DNA from: Symsagittifera roscoffensis
Lineage: Eukaryota > Xenacoelomorpha > Acoela > Convolutidae
DNA length: 64,000 bases
Reading direction: 5' to 3'
NCBI RefSeq assembly: GCF_963678635.1
Contig: NC_087064.1
Location: 75,356,213-75,420,212, forward strand
Program-made: the position numbers and the translations under genes
Notes under the pieces: model-generated
The model's input: the letters and a program-made list of their open reading frames with translations, nothing else
Databases searched by the model: none
What the model was told of the DNA's origin: nothing
Shown: positions 9,460 to 20,190 of the stretch, one piece after another
Layout: each line of letters starts with the position of its first letter
Position numbering within the stretch: the first letter of the stretch is position 1

Positions 9460-9993
9460 TGTTTTGTATGCTTTAGGTTTGAAATAATATTAGTTTAAAA
9501 CAATTTTTTTTACTCAAGTATACATTTACAGTTGATATATCTGAGGAAAAGTCAGACAAAACATTCAATTTAATCAAAATTGACATAAAACACTAACCAA
9601 TTATCAAATGATTTTCCAGTAATTGCTTAAGAAATTATAAAAAAATATATTTAATTACTGCTTTCATCAACATTTAAGTAAATTTTGTCTTATTTGAACG
9701 AAATTACAAACAAGAATATTGAAAAATAATTTTTAGTTGAAAACATTATCATTGTTTTTTCGAATTTCGGACTTTCATTGGTTGTTTTCAATTATTTTAA
9801 ACTTAATTTGAGGTTTTGATTATCTACATGAATTTCCTAACAACTAATTAGACTTTAAATAAGGGAAAAACTTTTTATGGTGATTGCTAACACAAAATAA
9901 TTTAAAAATGGTACAACAATTCGAGTTTTGTGAAGTTTCTTCGCTTATTTCAGTAAGAAATATGTTTCTATTAAAAGCGTTTTCAATATCTGA

Positions 9994-10563
9994 AATGGAG
10001 AATTATCAGATTTTAAGGTTAAACTACTACACAAAAAACTAAAAGAGAGGTGGACAGATGACGTTGAAGCAGATTGTATTAGTTTTAACTTGTATAGAAG
10101 CACAGAAAATTCAATAGTCTTGTTAAAAAGAGATTTCAGAAAAGAAGAGTACTGCCAGATTTATCAACAATGTTTTTATTTAGAAGAGTTAACTCGAGTT
10201 GATTGGTTGATCAGTAAAAAACAAAACAATGGAAGAGCCTATGGAACAAATATTGAAGATAAGTAAGATCATTTCGATTACATTTATGAATTTGATTCAA
10301 ATAAAAAATCTAGATTTGTCAGAATATCTTTTAATCGATTATCCAAATATAAAAGACTTCCGGTTGTTTATTTTACATTATTCTGAAAAGAAAATGATAA
10401 AAATGTAAATTTTGGTAACTTCTTCTTTCACTGGTTGGAAATAGAACAAATCGATAAAATTTTGATCGAAATTTCAAAGTTTGAATTGAGTCTCGAAAAA
10501 ATATTATATAAACCAGACAAGAAATCTCGTTTATCTCACTTTGGCGTCAATTGTTTATGTTAG
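9994..10563 (+). pseudogene. two-domain PC4-like gene with two in-frame stops
   Basis: One frame runs for 190 codons, interrupted only by TAA (10264) and TGA (10384), with no frameshift. Domain 1 has FNLYRSTENSIVLLKRDF. Domain 2 has DYIYEFD, RFVRISFNRLSKY, VVYFTLF, KENDKNVNF, then FFFHWLEIEQIDKILIEI. That is the full PC4 order (R-F-V strand, V-Y-F strand, D/N-rich turn, W helix). FFFHW is shared with the 6308 protein, and the beginning resembles the 7429 protein. The frame ends as the right-arm repeat starts (TATATAAACC at 10505 lies inside its last codons). It is a recent pseudogene unless the stops are read through. Confidence 0.5.
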
Positions 10564-10620
10564 TTATATTAGAACAATTTAACAAAACTGATTGATTGGG
10601 AAGTTTCGTAAACGTAGTTT
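10505..10620 (+). promoter_or_regulatory. TATATAAACCAG sub-repeat, five copies in the right arm
   Basis: The ~115-base block beginning TATATAAACCAG and ending 'aaaactgattga(t/c)tgggaagttt' occurs at 10505, 13401, 13516, 16411 and 16526. The leading word is a perfect TATA box, and 'tttgacgtcaattg' (a CRE-like TGACGTCA) follows about 40 bases later in the copies at 13516 and 16526. The block sits roughly 230 bases before the CCAAT iterons. It may be a promoter or other cis element; use is inferred. Confidence 0.35.
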
Positions 10621-10734
10621 GGTTCTGATCTACGAAGTATTTTAAAATCTGTTAGTACCACAAACAAATACTACCTGTGAAGAAATCCCTGATATCTACA
10701 AACGGTATCAAAAGCCCATGAAAAAAAGAACTCA

Positions 10735-10905
10735 ACTTTGATTGGTTGACATTAAATTTATTGAAAAATCCATGACCATTGAAGCTCGATTCTGAGTGGT
10801 TGATATCAGAAAAGATAAAAATTTCCTTATAATTAATGCTCGATTCTGATTGGTTGATAGCAAAACTTTTGAAAACTCCATGGTTAGAATGGAAGCTTTT
10901 TAATT
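10735..10905 (+). promoter_or_regulatory. 54-57 bp CCAAT iterons, right arm (also 13743-13913 and 16753-16880)
   Basis: Three imperfect repeats of 'gctcgattctgattggttgat...' occur at about 54-56 base spacing, each with ATTGG or its AGTGG variant. They end about 175 bases before the zinc-finger start codon. Because the spacing is close to a multiple of three, an 80-90 codon open frame is kept on the minus strand (10652-10924, repeating INQSESS-like words). I take that frame as a by-product. The same iterons, inverted, precede the left zinc-finger exon. Confidence 0.5.
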
Positions 10906-11078
10906 CAGCTAGGCTAAATGGCATGTCTATTCTGATTTTCTTTCACGTTAAAAACAATTGGTTAAGAAATATGCTGTTTTTATTCACTTTTATTCATTTT
11001 TTGAGGCTATTCAACTTTTCTTTTCTAAAAATTTGGAACATTCTAAATCTCCCATGTTTTCTTTCTCTACTTATTGAG

Positions 11079-13060
11079 ATGCCGTCACTAAATTGAAACG
11101 AAAGAGTTCCATGTCTTGAATGTCGAAGAGAATACACACGTAAAGATGCGTCAAGACATCGAAAGCACTGTGACGTTTTAAAGTGTTCCAATTGTAACTT
11201 TTATACTTACAGCAATGAGGAACTTACTAATCATATTCTTGTCAACATAATGTTTATAATGTGCTTAGCACCTCCAAGGACACTCCAAGAAAAGGTAAAA
11301 TTAAAATGTTTTCAATAAAATTATAGGAGAAAATATTTTGAAAAATAATTTTTGAAAAATCTATACAATCTGAAAAGTCTATACAATAAATTTGAAGAAA
11401 AAAATCTGGTAAAAATTATACAATTTTTTCATCACTATTCGTGATTTGTCATTTATTTTTTAATTCAGAGGTTCTGATTGATGATAAATTCAGCAACAAT
11501 CTAGTTCAAATTGTCGTGAAACTTTCAATGGTAGCCGATCCGAAAATCTGCAACCTACAGTAAAAACTCCATTGGTTGCAAGCTTGCGGAGATTTTGTTG
11601 CAAAAAACTCGTAGTTAAAGTAAATATCAGACTGTAATGAGTGTTTGAGTATTTATTGAAAATTGTGAGAAAAAACTGGATATTTATAAAATATCGACTA
11701 ATTGAAAGGTTTTGCCTATTACTATTTTAAAGCTTTCCTTGTTTAGTGCTTGTAAAAGTGTTCTTGATTAGTGCAATTTTAAGCAGATAATGGGGTTAAT
11801 TTATTCAAAATTATGGTTTTCCACTGTTTTTGACAATTTTGGAAAAGAAATGGATAACTGACCTAAAAAAGACAAAAATATATATGTTTTTGCCAACTTG
11901 TGAAACTTCTTCAACTTGATAATATACAACAATCTCAACCAAAAATTTACTTCAAAAAAGAAATTCAAAGTTGAAACAGCACCATACTGATATGAGGTTG
12001 AGGAAACATTTGAAGATTTCTTGCCAAAGTTTTATGGTATTATTTCTGCTTCGGATTATTGAATATTCTTTGAATTTATACATTTTTCCCTTAAAAATTC
12101 AATTTTCAAGTAAAATTTTGTTCAAATTAAATTAAGTTGGAAGATAGTAGATGAATCAGAAATTGAAAAAATACTAATTTGAGATAGAAACTCAATATAA
12201 TTCATTAGGAGTTTTGAGATAATTTTTTTAAAGTTTAGCTGATATATCTTGAGAAAAAATCCAAAAGTGAAATGTGTGAAAAATTTTTCGTCATTTGTTA
12301 TTTTAGGTAAATTTATACAAAAACTCAGATTTTTTCAGCATTTTTTTGTGAACCACTCCGATATCAGTTCGAAGATGATACATGAAGCATAAATCGAAAA
12401 TTTGCTTTCAAGGTCTACATTTCATTATTTTGGATAAAAACAAAAAAGTTTGATGCAGAAAGATTATTAGAGAAAATAATAGAGAGCAGGCTGAAAATTT
12501 CTAAATAATTCGATACTATGGCAGAATCAGCTGTGGTATCTCTTAATTATATGAACTTTAACATGATAAATTTCAATTAGTAAAGATTTGGTTCTGGTTA
12601 GCTTCAGTTTTTTCAATTAGATAATAGTTTTTTTGCTTAATAAACTCGGCACCTACAGTTTGCACCTTGGTTTCCTTTTCTAAATTGAATTCTCTAAAAA
12701 GCGTTCTTTTTGAAGTATTTAGTTCTTGCAGAAGTTAGAAACTAGACCTGTTGCGTATTTCTACTTCCAAAGGTTTTCAGATTAAAAACAATCAAGATGT
12801 TCTTAATTTGTTCTGAAAACTCAACGAAAAAATTACAACCTTATTTTCTCAATTTTTACAGGTACTTTTGAATGCTTTAACTAGCGCCGATTCTTTCTCA
12901 CTGAGACTTTTTTGAGAAAACTTCCGACCTAAATCAAGAATAGAAAGCGATTTAAAAACTGTTTTGCAAGAAAAAAGATAGTTATTGATCCCAAAAGTTG
13001 TACTTTTGCTTAAATAGTTTACTGTTACAACTAAAAAAGGCAACTTGAAGGAGAACATGT
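11079..13060 (+). pseudogene. C2H2 zinc-finger gene, right-arm copy 1 (three exons visible)
   Basis: Exon 1 (11079-11294): MPSLN, then TGA (11094), then in the same frame a C-x2-C...H-x3-HC unit (PCLECRREYTRKDASRHRKH) and a second CSNC...NHI finger truncated by a 15-base deletion, ending at donor AAAAG|GTAAAA. Exon 2: acceptor TTCAGAG|GTTCTG (11471), 30 codons, then TAA. Exon 3: acceptor TTTTTACAG|GTACTT (12862), 66 codons to TAA at 13060 with in-frame TGA (12913) and two TAGs but no frameshift. The gene faces outward from the element centre, behind CCAAT iterons. Zinc fingers of this kind bind nucleic acid; the parent family is unknown. Shared stops across copies are discussed under findings. 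Confidence 0.55.
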
Positions 13061-14085
13061 AAAAATTACAAAGTAATCATCGGACGCTATCAGTTCTGAT
13101 TTTTCTCTGCCAGCAAGGTGTTCGTTCAATTGATACAAGTTTCCTCCTAAATTCCTCTGACTAAATTTTCTTGCAAAGTGAGTTCAATAGCGAAAACATG
13201 TAGAAAGCAGAAAGCAAGAAAAATCGAACAAATAAAATTTTTACGAAAAAATCTTAAAAATTATGTTATAGAAGCAACAGAGAGATAATGATTAGTTTTG
13301 ATGGAGACTTTTTAAGAAAAAATTAGCCCATTTTTAGTCAGTTTTAGCATTAAAATGTTCAGTTTTCAGTAAAGATCCAAAACTTGTTTTTATTACTTAT
13401 TATATAAACCAGACAAGAAACATCGTTTATTTCACTTTAGCGTCAATTGTATATGTAAGTTATGTTAGAACCATTTAACAAAACTGATTGATTGGGAAGT
13501 TTATCATTTAAAAATTATATAAACCAGTAATGAAATCTCGTTTATCTCACTTTGACGTCAATTGTATATGTTAGTTATGTTAGAACAATTTAACAAAACT
13601 GATTGACTGGGAAGTTTCATAAACATAGTTTGGTTCTGATCTACAAAGTATTTTAAATTCTGTTTTTACCACAAATACTACCTGTGAAGGAATCCCTGAT
13701 ATCTACAAACGGTATCAAAAGCCCATGAAAAAAAGAACTCAACTTTGATTGGTTGACATTAAATTTATTGAAAAATCCATGACCATTGAAGCTCGATTCT
13801 GAGTGGTTGATATCAGAAAAGATAAAAATTTCCTTATAATTAATGCTCGATTCTGATTGGTTGATAGCAAAACTTTTGAAAACTCCATGGTTAGATTGGA
13901 AGCTTTTTAATTCAGCTAGGCTAAATGGCATGTCTATTCTGATTTTCTTTCACGTTAAAAACAATTGGTTAAGAAATATGCTGTTTTTATTCACTTTTAT
14001 TCATTTTTTGAGGCTATTCAACTTTTCTTTTCTAAAAATTTGGAACATTCTAAATCTCCCATGTTTTCTTTCTCTACTTATTGAG

Positions 14086-16069
14086 ATGCCGTCACTAAAT
14101 TGAAACGAAAGAGTTCCATGTCTTGAATGTCGAAGAGAATACACACGTAAAGATGCGTCAAGAAATCGAAAGCACTGTGACGTTTTAAAGTGTTCCAATT
14201 GTAACTTTTATACTTACAGCAATGAGGAACTTACTAATCATATTCTTGTCAACATAATGTTTATAATGTGCTTAGCAGCCTCCAAGGACACTCCAAGAAA
14301 AGGTAAAATTAAAATGTTTTCAATAAAATTATAGGAGAAAATATTTTGAAAAATAATTTTTGAAAAATCTATACAATCTGAAAAGTCTATACAATAAATT
14401 TGAAGAAAAAAATCTGGTAAAAATTATACAATTTTTTCATCACTATTCGTGATTTGTCATTTATTTTTTAATTCAGAGGTTCTGATTGATGATAAATTCA
14501 GCAACAATCTAGTTCAAATTGTCGTGAAACTTTCAATGGTAGCCGATCCGAAAATCTGCAACCTACAGTAAAAACTCCATTGGTTGCAAGCTTGCGGAGA
14601 TTTTGTTGCAAAAAACTCGTAGTTAAAGTGAATATCAGACTGTAATGAGTGTTTGAGTATTTATTGAAAATTGTGAGAAAAAACTGGATATTTATAAAAT
14701 ATCGACTAATTGAAAGGTTTTGCCTATTACTATTTTAAAGCTTTCCTTGTTTAGTGCTTGTAAAAGTGTTCTTGATTAGTGCAATTTTAAGCAGATAATG
14801 GGGTTAATTTATTCAAAATTATGGTTTTCCACTGTTTTTGACAATTTTGGAAAAGAAATGGATAACTGACCTAAAAAAGACAAAAATATAAATGTTTTTG
14901 CCAACTTGTGAAACTTCTTCAACTTGATAATATACAACAATCTCAACCAAAAATTTACTTCAAAAAAGAAATTCAAAGTTGAAACAGCACCATACTGATA
15001 TGAGGTTGAGGAAACATTTGAAGATTTCTTGCAAAAGTTTTATGGTATTATTTCTGCTTCGGATTATTGAATATTCGTTGAATTGATACATTTTTCCCTT
15101 AAAAATTCAATTTTCAAGTAAAATTTTGTTCAAATTAAATTAAGTTGGAAGATAGTAGATGAATCAGAAATTGAAAAAATACCAATTTGAGATAGAAACT
15201 CAAAATAATTCATTAGGAGTTTTGAGATAATTTTTTTAAAGTTTAGCTGATATATCTTGAGAAAAAATCCAAACGTGAAATGTGTGAAAAATTTTTCGTC
15301 ATTTGTTATTTTAGGTAAATTTATACAAAAACTCAGATTTTTTCAGCATTTTTTTGTGAACCAACTCCGATATCAGTTCAAAGATGATACATGAAGCATA
15401 AATCGAAAATTTGCTTTCAAGGTCTACATTTCATTATTTTGGATAAAAACAAAAAAGTTTGATGCAGAAAGATTATTAGAGAAAATAATAGAGAGCAGGC
15501 TGAAAATTTCTAAATAATTCGATACTATGGCAGAATCAGCTGTGGTATCTCTTAATTATATGAACTTTAACATGATAAATTTCAATTAGTAAAGATTTGG
15601 TTCTGGTTAGCTTCAATTTTTTCAATTAGATAATAGTTTTTTTGCTTAATAAACTCGGCACCTACAGTTTGCACCTTGATTTCCTTTTCTAAATTGAATT
15701 CTCTAAAAAGCGTTCTTTTTGAAGTATTTAGTTCTTGCAGAAGTTAGAAACTAGACCTGTTGCGTATTTCTACTTCCAAAGGTTTTCAGATTAAAAACAA
15801 TCAAGATGTTCTTAATTTGTTCTGAAAACTCAACGAAAAAATTACAACCTTAATTTCTCAATTTTTACAGGTACTTTTGAATGCTTTAACTAGCGCCGAT
15901 TCTTTCTCACTGAGACTTTTTTGAGAAAACTTCCGACCTAAATCAAGAATAGAAAGCGATTTAAAAACTGTTTTGCAAGAAAAAAGATAGTTATTGATCC
16001 CAAAAGTTGTACTTTTGCTTAAATAGTTTACTGTTACAACTAAACAAGGCAACTTGAAGGAGAACATGT
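14086..16069 (+). pseudogene. C2H2 zinc-finger gene, right-arm copy 2
   Basis: This is a near-identical copy of the gene at 11079-13060, shifted by 3,007-3,009 bases. Exon 1 is 14086-14302 (same MPSLN-TGA opening, one extra G near 14277 that shifts the frame before the donor), exon 2 starts at about 14479 and exon 3 at about 15871. It differs by scattered single bases (for example 'agaaatcg' for 'agacatcg', turning the first finger's H to N in SRHRKH). Confidence 0.55.
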
Positions 16070-16879
16070 AAAAATTACTAAGTAATCATCGGACGCTATC
16101 AGTTCTGATTTTTCTCTGCCAGCAAGGTGTTCGTTCAATTGATACCAGTTTCCTCCTAAATTCCTCTGACTAAATTTTCTTGCAAAGTGAGTTCAATAGC
16201 GAAAACATGTAGAAAGCAGAAAGCAAGAAAAATCGAACAAATAAAATTTTTACGAAAAAATCTTAAAAATTATGTTATAGAAGCAACAGAGAGATAATGA
16301 TTAGTTTTGATGGAGTCTTTTTTAAGCAAAAATTAGCCCATTTTTAGTCAGTTTTAGCATTAAAATGTTCAGTTTTCAATAAAGATCCAAAACTTGTTTT
16401 TATTACTTATTATATAAACCAGACAAGAAACATCGTTTATTTCACTTTAGCGTCAATTGTATATGTAAGTTATGTTAGAACCATTTAACAAAACTGATTG
16501 ATTGGGAAGTTTATCATTTAAAAATTATATAAACCAGTAATGAAATCTCGTTTATCTCACTTTGACGTCAATTGTATATGTTAGTTATGTTAGAACAATT
16601 TAACAAAACTGATTGACTGGGAAGTTTCATAAACATAGTTTGGTTCTGATCTACAAAGTATTTTAAATACTGTTTTTACCACAAATACTACCTGTGAAGG
16701 AATCCCTGATATCTACAAACGGTATCAAAAGCCCATGAAAAAAAGAACTCAACTTTGATTGGTTGACATTAAATTTATTGAAAAATCCATGACCATTGAA
16801 GCTCGATTCTGAGTGGTTGATATCAGAAAAGATAAAAACTTCCTTATAATTAATGCTCGATTCTGATTGGTTGATAGCA

Positions 16880-18686
16880 AGGACACTCCAAGAAAAGGTA
16901 AAATTAAAATATTTTCAATAAAATTATAGGAGATAATATTTTGAAAAATAAATTTTGAAAATCTATACAATCTGAAAAGTCTATACAATAAATTTGAAGA
17001 AAAAAAATCTGGTAAAAATTATACAATTTTTTCATCACTATTCTTGATCTGTCATTTTTTTTTAATTTAAAGGTTCTGATTGATGATAAATTCAGCAACA
17101 ATCTAGTTCAAATTGTCGTGAAACTTTCAATGGTAACCGATCCGAAAATCTGCAAGCTGCAGTAACAACTCCATTGGTTGCAAGCTTGCGGAGATTTTGT
17201 TGCAATAAATTCGTAGTAAAAGTGAATATCAGACGTTGATGAGTGTTTGAGTATTTGTTGAAATTTGTGTGAAAAAACTAGATGTTTACAAAAAATCGAC
17301 TAATTGAAAGGTTTTGCCTAGTTACTATTTTAAAGCTTTCCTTGTTTAGTGCTTGTAAAAGTGTTCTTGAGTAGTGCAATTTTAAGCAGATAATGGAGTT
17401 AGTTTCTTCAAAATTAAGGTTTTTCACTGTTTTTGACAATTTTGGAAAAGAAATTGATAATTGACCTAAAAAAGACAAAAATATATATGTTTTTGCCAAC
17501 TTGTGAAAACTTCAACTTAATAATACACAACATTCTCAACCAAAAATTGACTTCAAAATAAACATTCAAAGTTGAAACAGCACCATACTGATATCAGGTT
17601 GAGAAAAAATTTGAAGATTTCTTGCAAAAAATTTCTGGTATTAATTCTGCTTCGGATTATTGAATATTCGTTGAAGTGATACATTTTTCTATCTAAAATT
17701 CAATTTTCAAGTAAAATTTTGTTCAAATTAAATTAAGTTGGAAGATAGTAGATGAAGCAGAAACTGAAAAAATACTTATTTGAGATAGAAACTCAAAATA
17801 ATTCATTAGGAGTTTTGAGATAATTTTTTTAAAGTTTAGCTGATAAATTATATCTTGAGAAAAAATTCAACATAAAAGTGTAATGAGTGAAAAACTTTTC
17901 TTCATTTGATATTTTAGGTAATTTCATACAAAAATTAATATTTTTTGAGCATTTTTTTTGTGAACCAACTCCGACATCTGTTGGAAGATGATACATGAAG
18001 CATAAATTGAAAATTTGCTTTCAAGGTCTACTTTTCATTATTTTGGATAAAAACAAAAAAGTTTGATGCAGAAAGATTATTAGAGAAAATAATAGGGAGC
18101 AGGCTAAAAATTTCTAAACAATTTGATACTATGGCAGAACCAGCTGTGTGATCTATTATTTTTATGAACTTTAACATGATAAATTTCAATTAGTAAAGAT
18201 TTGGTTCTGGTTAGCTTCAGTTTTTTTCAATTAGATAATAGTTTTTTTGCTTAATAAACTTGGCGAAATTATTTAGTTGCTACAGTTTGCATATTGACTT
18301 CCTTCTCTAAATTGATTTCTCTAAGAAGCGTTCTTTTTGAACTATTTAGTCGTTGCAGAAGTTAGAAACTAGACCTACTTGCGTATTTCTACTTCCAAAG
18401 GTTTTCAGATTAAAAACAATCAAGCTGCTCTTAATTTGTTCTGAAAACTCAACGAAAAAATTACAACCTTATTTTCTCAATTTTTACAGGTACTTTTGAA
18501 TGCTTTAACTAGCGCCGATTCTTTCTCACTGAGACTTTTTTGAGAAAACTTTCGACCTAAATCAAGAATAGAAAGCGATTTAAAAACTGTTTTGCCAGAA
18601 AAAAGATAGTTATTGATCCCAAAAGTTGTACTTTTGCTTAAATAGTTTATTGTTACAACTAAACAAGGCAACTTGAAGGAGAACAT
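16880..18686 (+). pseudogene. zinc-finger gene, right-arm copy 3, exon 1 deleted
   Basis: The deletion joins the CCAAT iteron region directly to 'ggacactccaagaaaag|gtaaaa', so only the last bases of exon 1 and its donor remain. Exon-2-like (about 17070-17160) and exon-3-like (18490-18686) sequences follow with more substitutions than in copies 1 and 2. It cannot encode the fingers. Confidence 0.55.
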
Positions 18687-19448
18687 GTAAAAATTACAAA
18701 GAAATCATCGGACGCTATCAGTTCTGATTTTATCTCTGCCAGCAAGGTGTTCGTTCAATTGATACCAGTTTCCTCCTAAATTCCTTTGACTAAATTTTCT
18801 TGCAAAGTGAGTTCCCTAGCGAAAACATGTAGAAAGCAGAAAGCAAGAAAAATCTTAGAACAAATAAAATTTTTCAAAAAAAAATCTTAAAAATTATGTT
18901 ACAGAAGCAACAGAGAGATAATGATTAGTTTTGAAGGAGATTTTTAAAGAAAAAATTAGCCCATTTTTAGTCAGTTTTAGCATTAAAATGTTCAGTTTTC
19001 AACAAAGATTTTAAAACTTGTTGATATTACCAACGTGAAAAACTTGAATTCTCTCTGAATTGAACAAGCACTCAGTCAATTACACAAAAAAAACGTTAAA
19101 AATAGAAAACTTTGGTCTAGTTTTTATATCTCGAAAATAACGATTAATTACACTATTTTCCCGAAGAATCGGAAGTATCAATATCGATTGAGCTAAAATG
19201 AGCTTTTTATGTTCAGAGCAACATAGAAACCGTTTTTTAAATAAAATTAGGTTAAATTTTATCGTTTTTCATTATTTAGAGAGAAAATTGTGGAAAAGTC
19301 CATATTTCTATTCAAAGTTTTGTATCAGTGTCTCAACATGATGCCAATTGAAAAACGGTTTCAGCTTAATTTTAAACTCTAAACGTATTTATTGTTTATT
19401 CAATTAGATCAGAAGCAACAAAAAACTAGCCAAAACCTTGAGATTTCA

Positions 19449-19543
19449 GCAGTTTTTTCCAAAAATTAGCAATTTTTTTCCAAAAACTTTAAAATTTTTG
19501 CAACTTTTTCCAAAAACTTGAAATTTTGCAATTTTTTCCGAAT
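19449..19543 (+). repeat. short tandem repeat 'ttttttccaaaaacttgaaattttgcaa'
   Basis: Four imperfect copies of about 28 bases lie within the 0.65-kb stretch (19034-19700) that separates the triplicated arm from the outer terminal repeat. Nothing else was recognised in that stretch. Confidence 0.55.
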
Positions 19544-19699
19544 AAAAACTTTTTTGTTGAAGTTTTAGTAGGTTTCAGCATAGTTTCACCTGGATTGAGA
19601 ACTGTTTTAAAAAGTAAGATCATCTATTAAAATAGTTCTTAGGTCAATTATATCAAATCTTATCGTGTTTTGAAGTTTTTTTAATAAAAGTTCCAAATT

Positions 19700-20190
19700 T
19701 TTCCCACCCTACCATTGACTTACCTTGAGCAAAAAAAAAAAAAATACTTCCATTACACAATGTACACGTAATTTTCACCAATTTCATAACGCGTGCTGAG
19801 ATTTTTGCAAAACACTAGACATTTCCACACAAAATCCAAGAAACACCGTTTTTCTTACCATTTTCTTACCATCACACTGAAAACTTACCATTCCCTATCT
19901 TAATACATTGGGAAACCTATTCCCTATCTTAATGAGTTCTTAATTCCCTACACTGAATCCTTATACATAGGAAAATCTATACAACTATACATGGGAAATT
20001 CGGGAGCCGAAAAAAACTTACCATCTGAAACTTACCATCTGAAACCTGCTGTCGTAATACATTGGGAAACCTATTCCCTATCTTAATTGGAAAATCTTTA
20101 GCCTATGTTAATACATAGCGTGCTGACCGGATGTTCTATAGCTTATGTTAATACATGTGAGGGTCAGCACGCCCCCTGAGTTAAAATGAA
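19700..20190 (+). repeat. right outer terminal inverted repeat
   Basis: This is the inverse of the left end. Blocks 'taccattgacttacc', 'acgcgtgctgagatttttgc', 'ttaccatctgaaac' (twice), 'atacattgggaaacctattcccta' and 'gctgaccggatgttctatag' are shared in order. It ends near 'gggtcagcacgcccc' (about 20172). The exact tip is uncertain. Confidence 0.75.

Larger units (their letters stand above)
10505..19033 (+). repeat. tandem triplication of a 3.0-kb right-arm unit
   Basis: Three head-to-tail copies: 10505-13400, 13401-16410 and 16411-19033. The period is 3,007-3,010 bases between copies 1 and 2 and the identity is about 98-99% by eye. Copy 3 has lost about 390 bases (junction in 'gatagcaa|ggacactcc' near 16879) and is more diverged. 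Each unit holds CCAAT iterons, the zinc-finger exons and their introns. At each boundary a ~115-base sub-repeat starting TATATAAACCAG is present twice. No fourth unit follows. Confidence 0.85.
2884..20190. mobile_element. 17.3-kb inverted-repeat-bounded element with PC4-like reading frames and zinc-finger pseudogene arms
   Basis: The ends are inverted copies of each other: 2884-3555 matches the reverse complement of about 19700-20190. Inside them lies a second inverted pair, about 3840-5150 against 10795-12905, with the right partner triplicated. The unique centre (5196-10563) carries a run of + strand frames. Size and long terminal inverted repeats fit Maverick/Polinton- or adintovirus-like elements as known from the literature. 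No integrase, capsid, protease or packaging ATPase was recognised, so the class is undetermined. No target-site duplication could be fixed because the tips are repetitive. A second right end at 690-1000 shows that the family has more than one copy. In-frame stops in several genes suggest it is dead. Confidence 0.65.

Noticed and set aside
10652-10924. minus-strand repeat protein with INQSESS words
   Set aside because: Explained by CCAAT iterons whose spacing is close to a multiple of three; it opens and closes with the iterons.
10994-11191. minus-strand frame MEHFKTSQCF... (also 14001-14198 and, on plus, 4899-5108)
   Set aside because: It is the antisense of the zinc-finger exon. The sense strand has the C-x2-C...H pattern, splice sites and upstream CCAAT boxes, so the antisense frame is a by-product.
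2884-20190. assigning the element firmly to Maverick/Polinton or to a virus family
   Set aside because: Size and long inverted ends agree, but no integrase, capsid, ATPase or protease was recognised and the polymerase trace is weak, so I left the class open.
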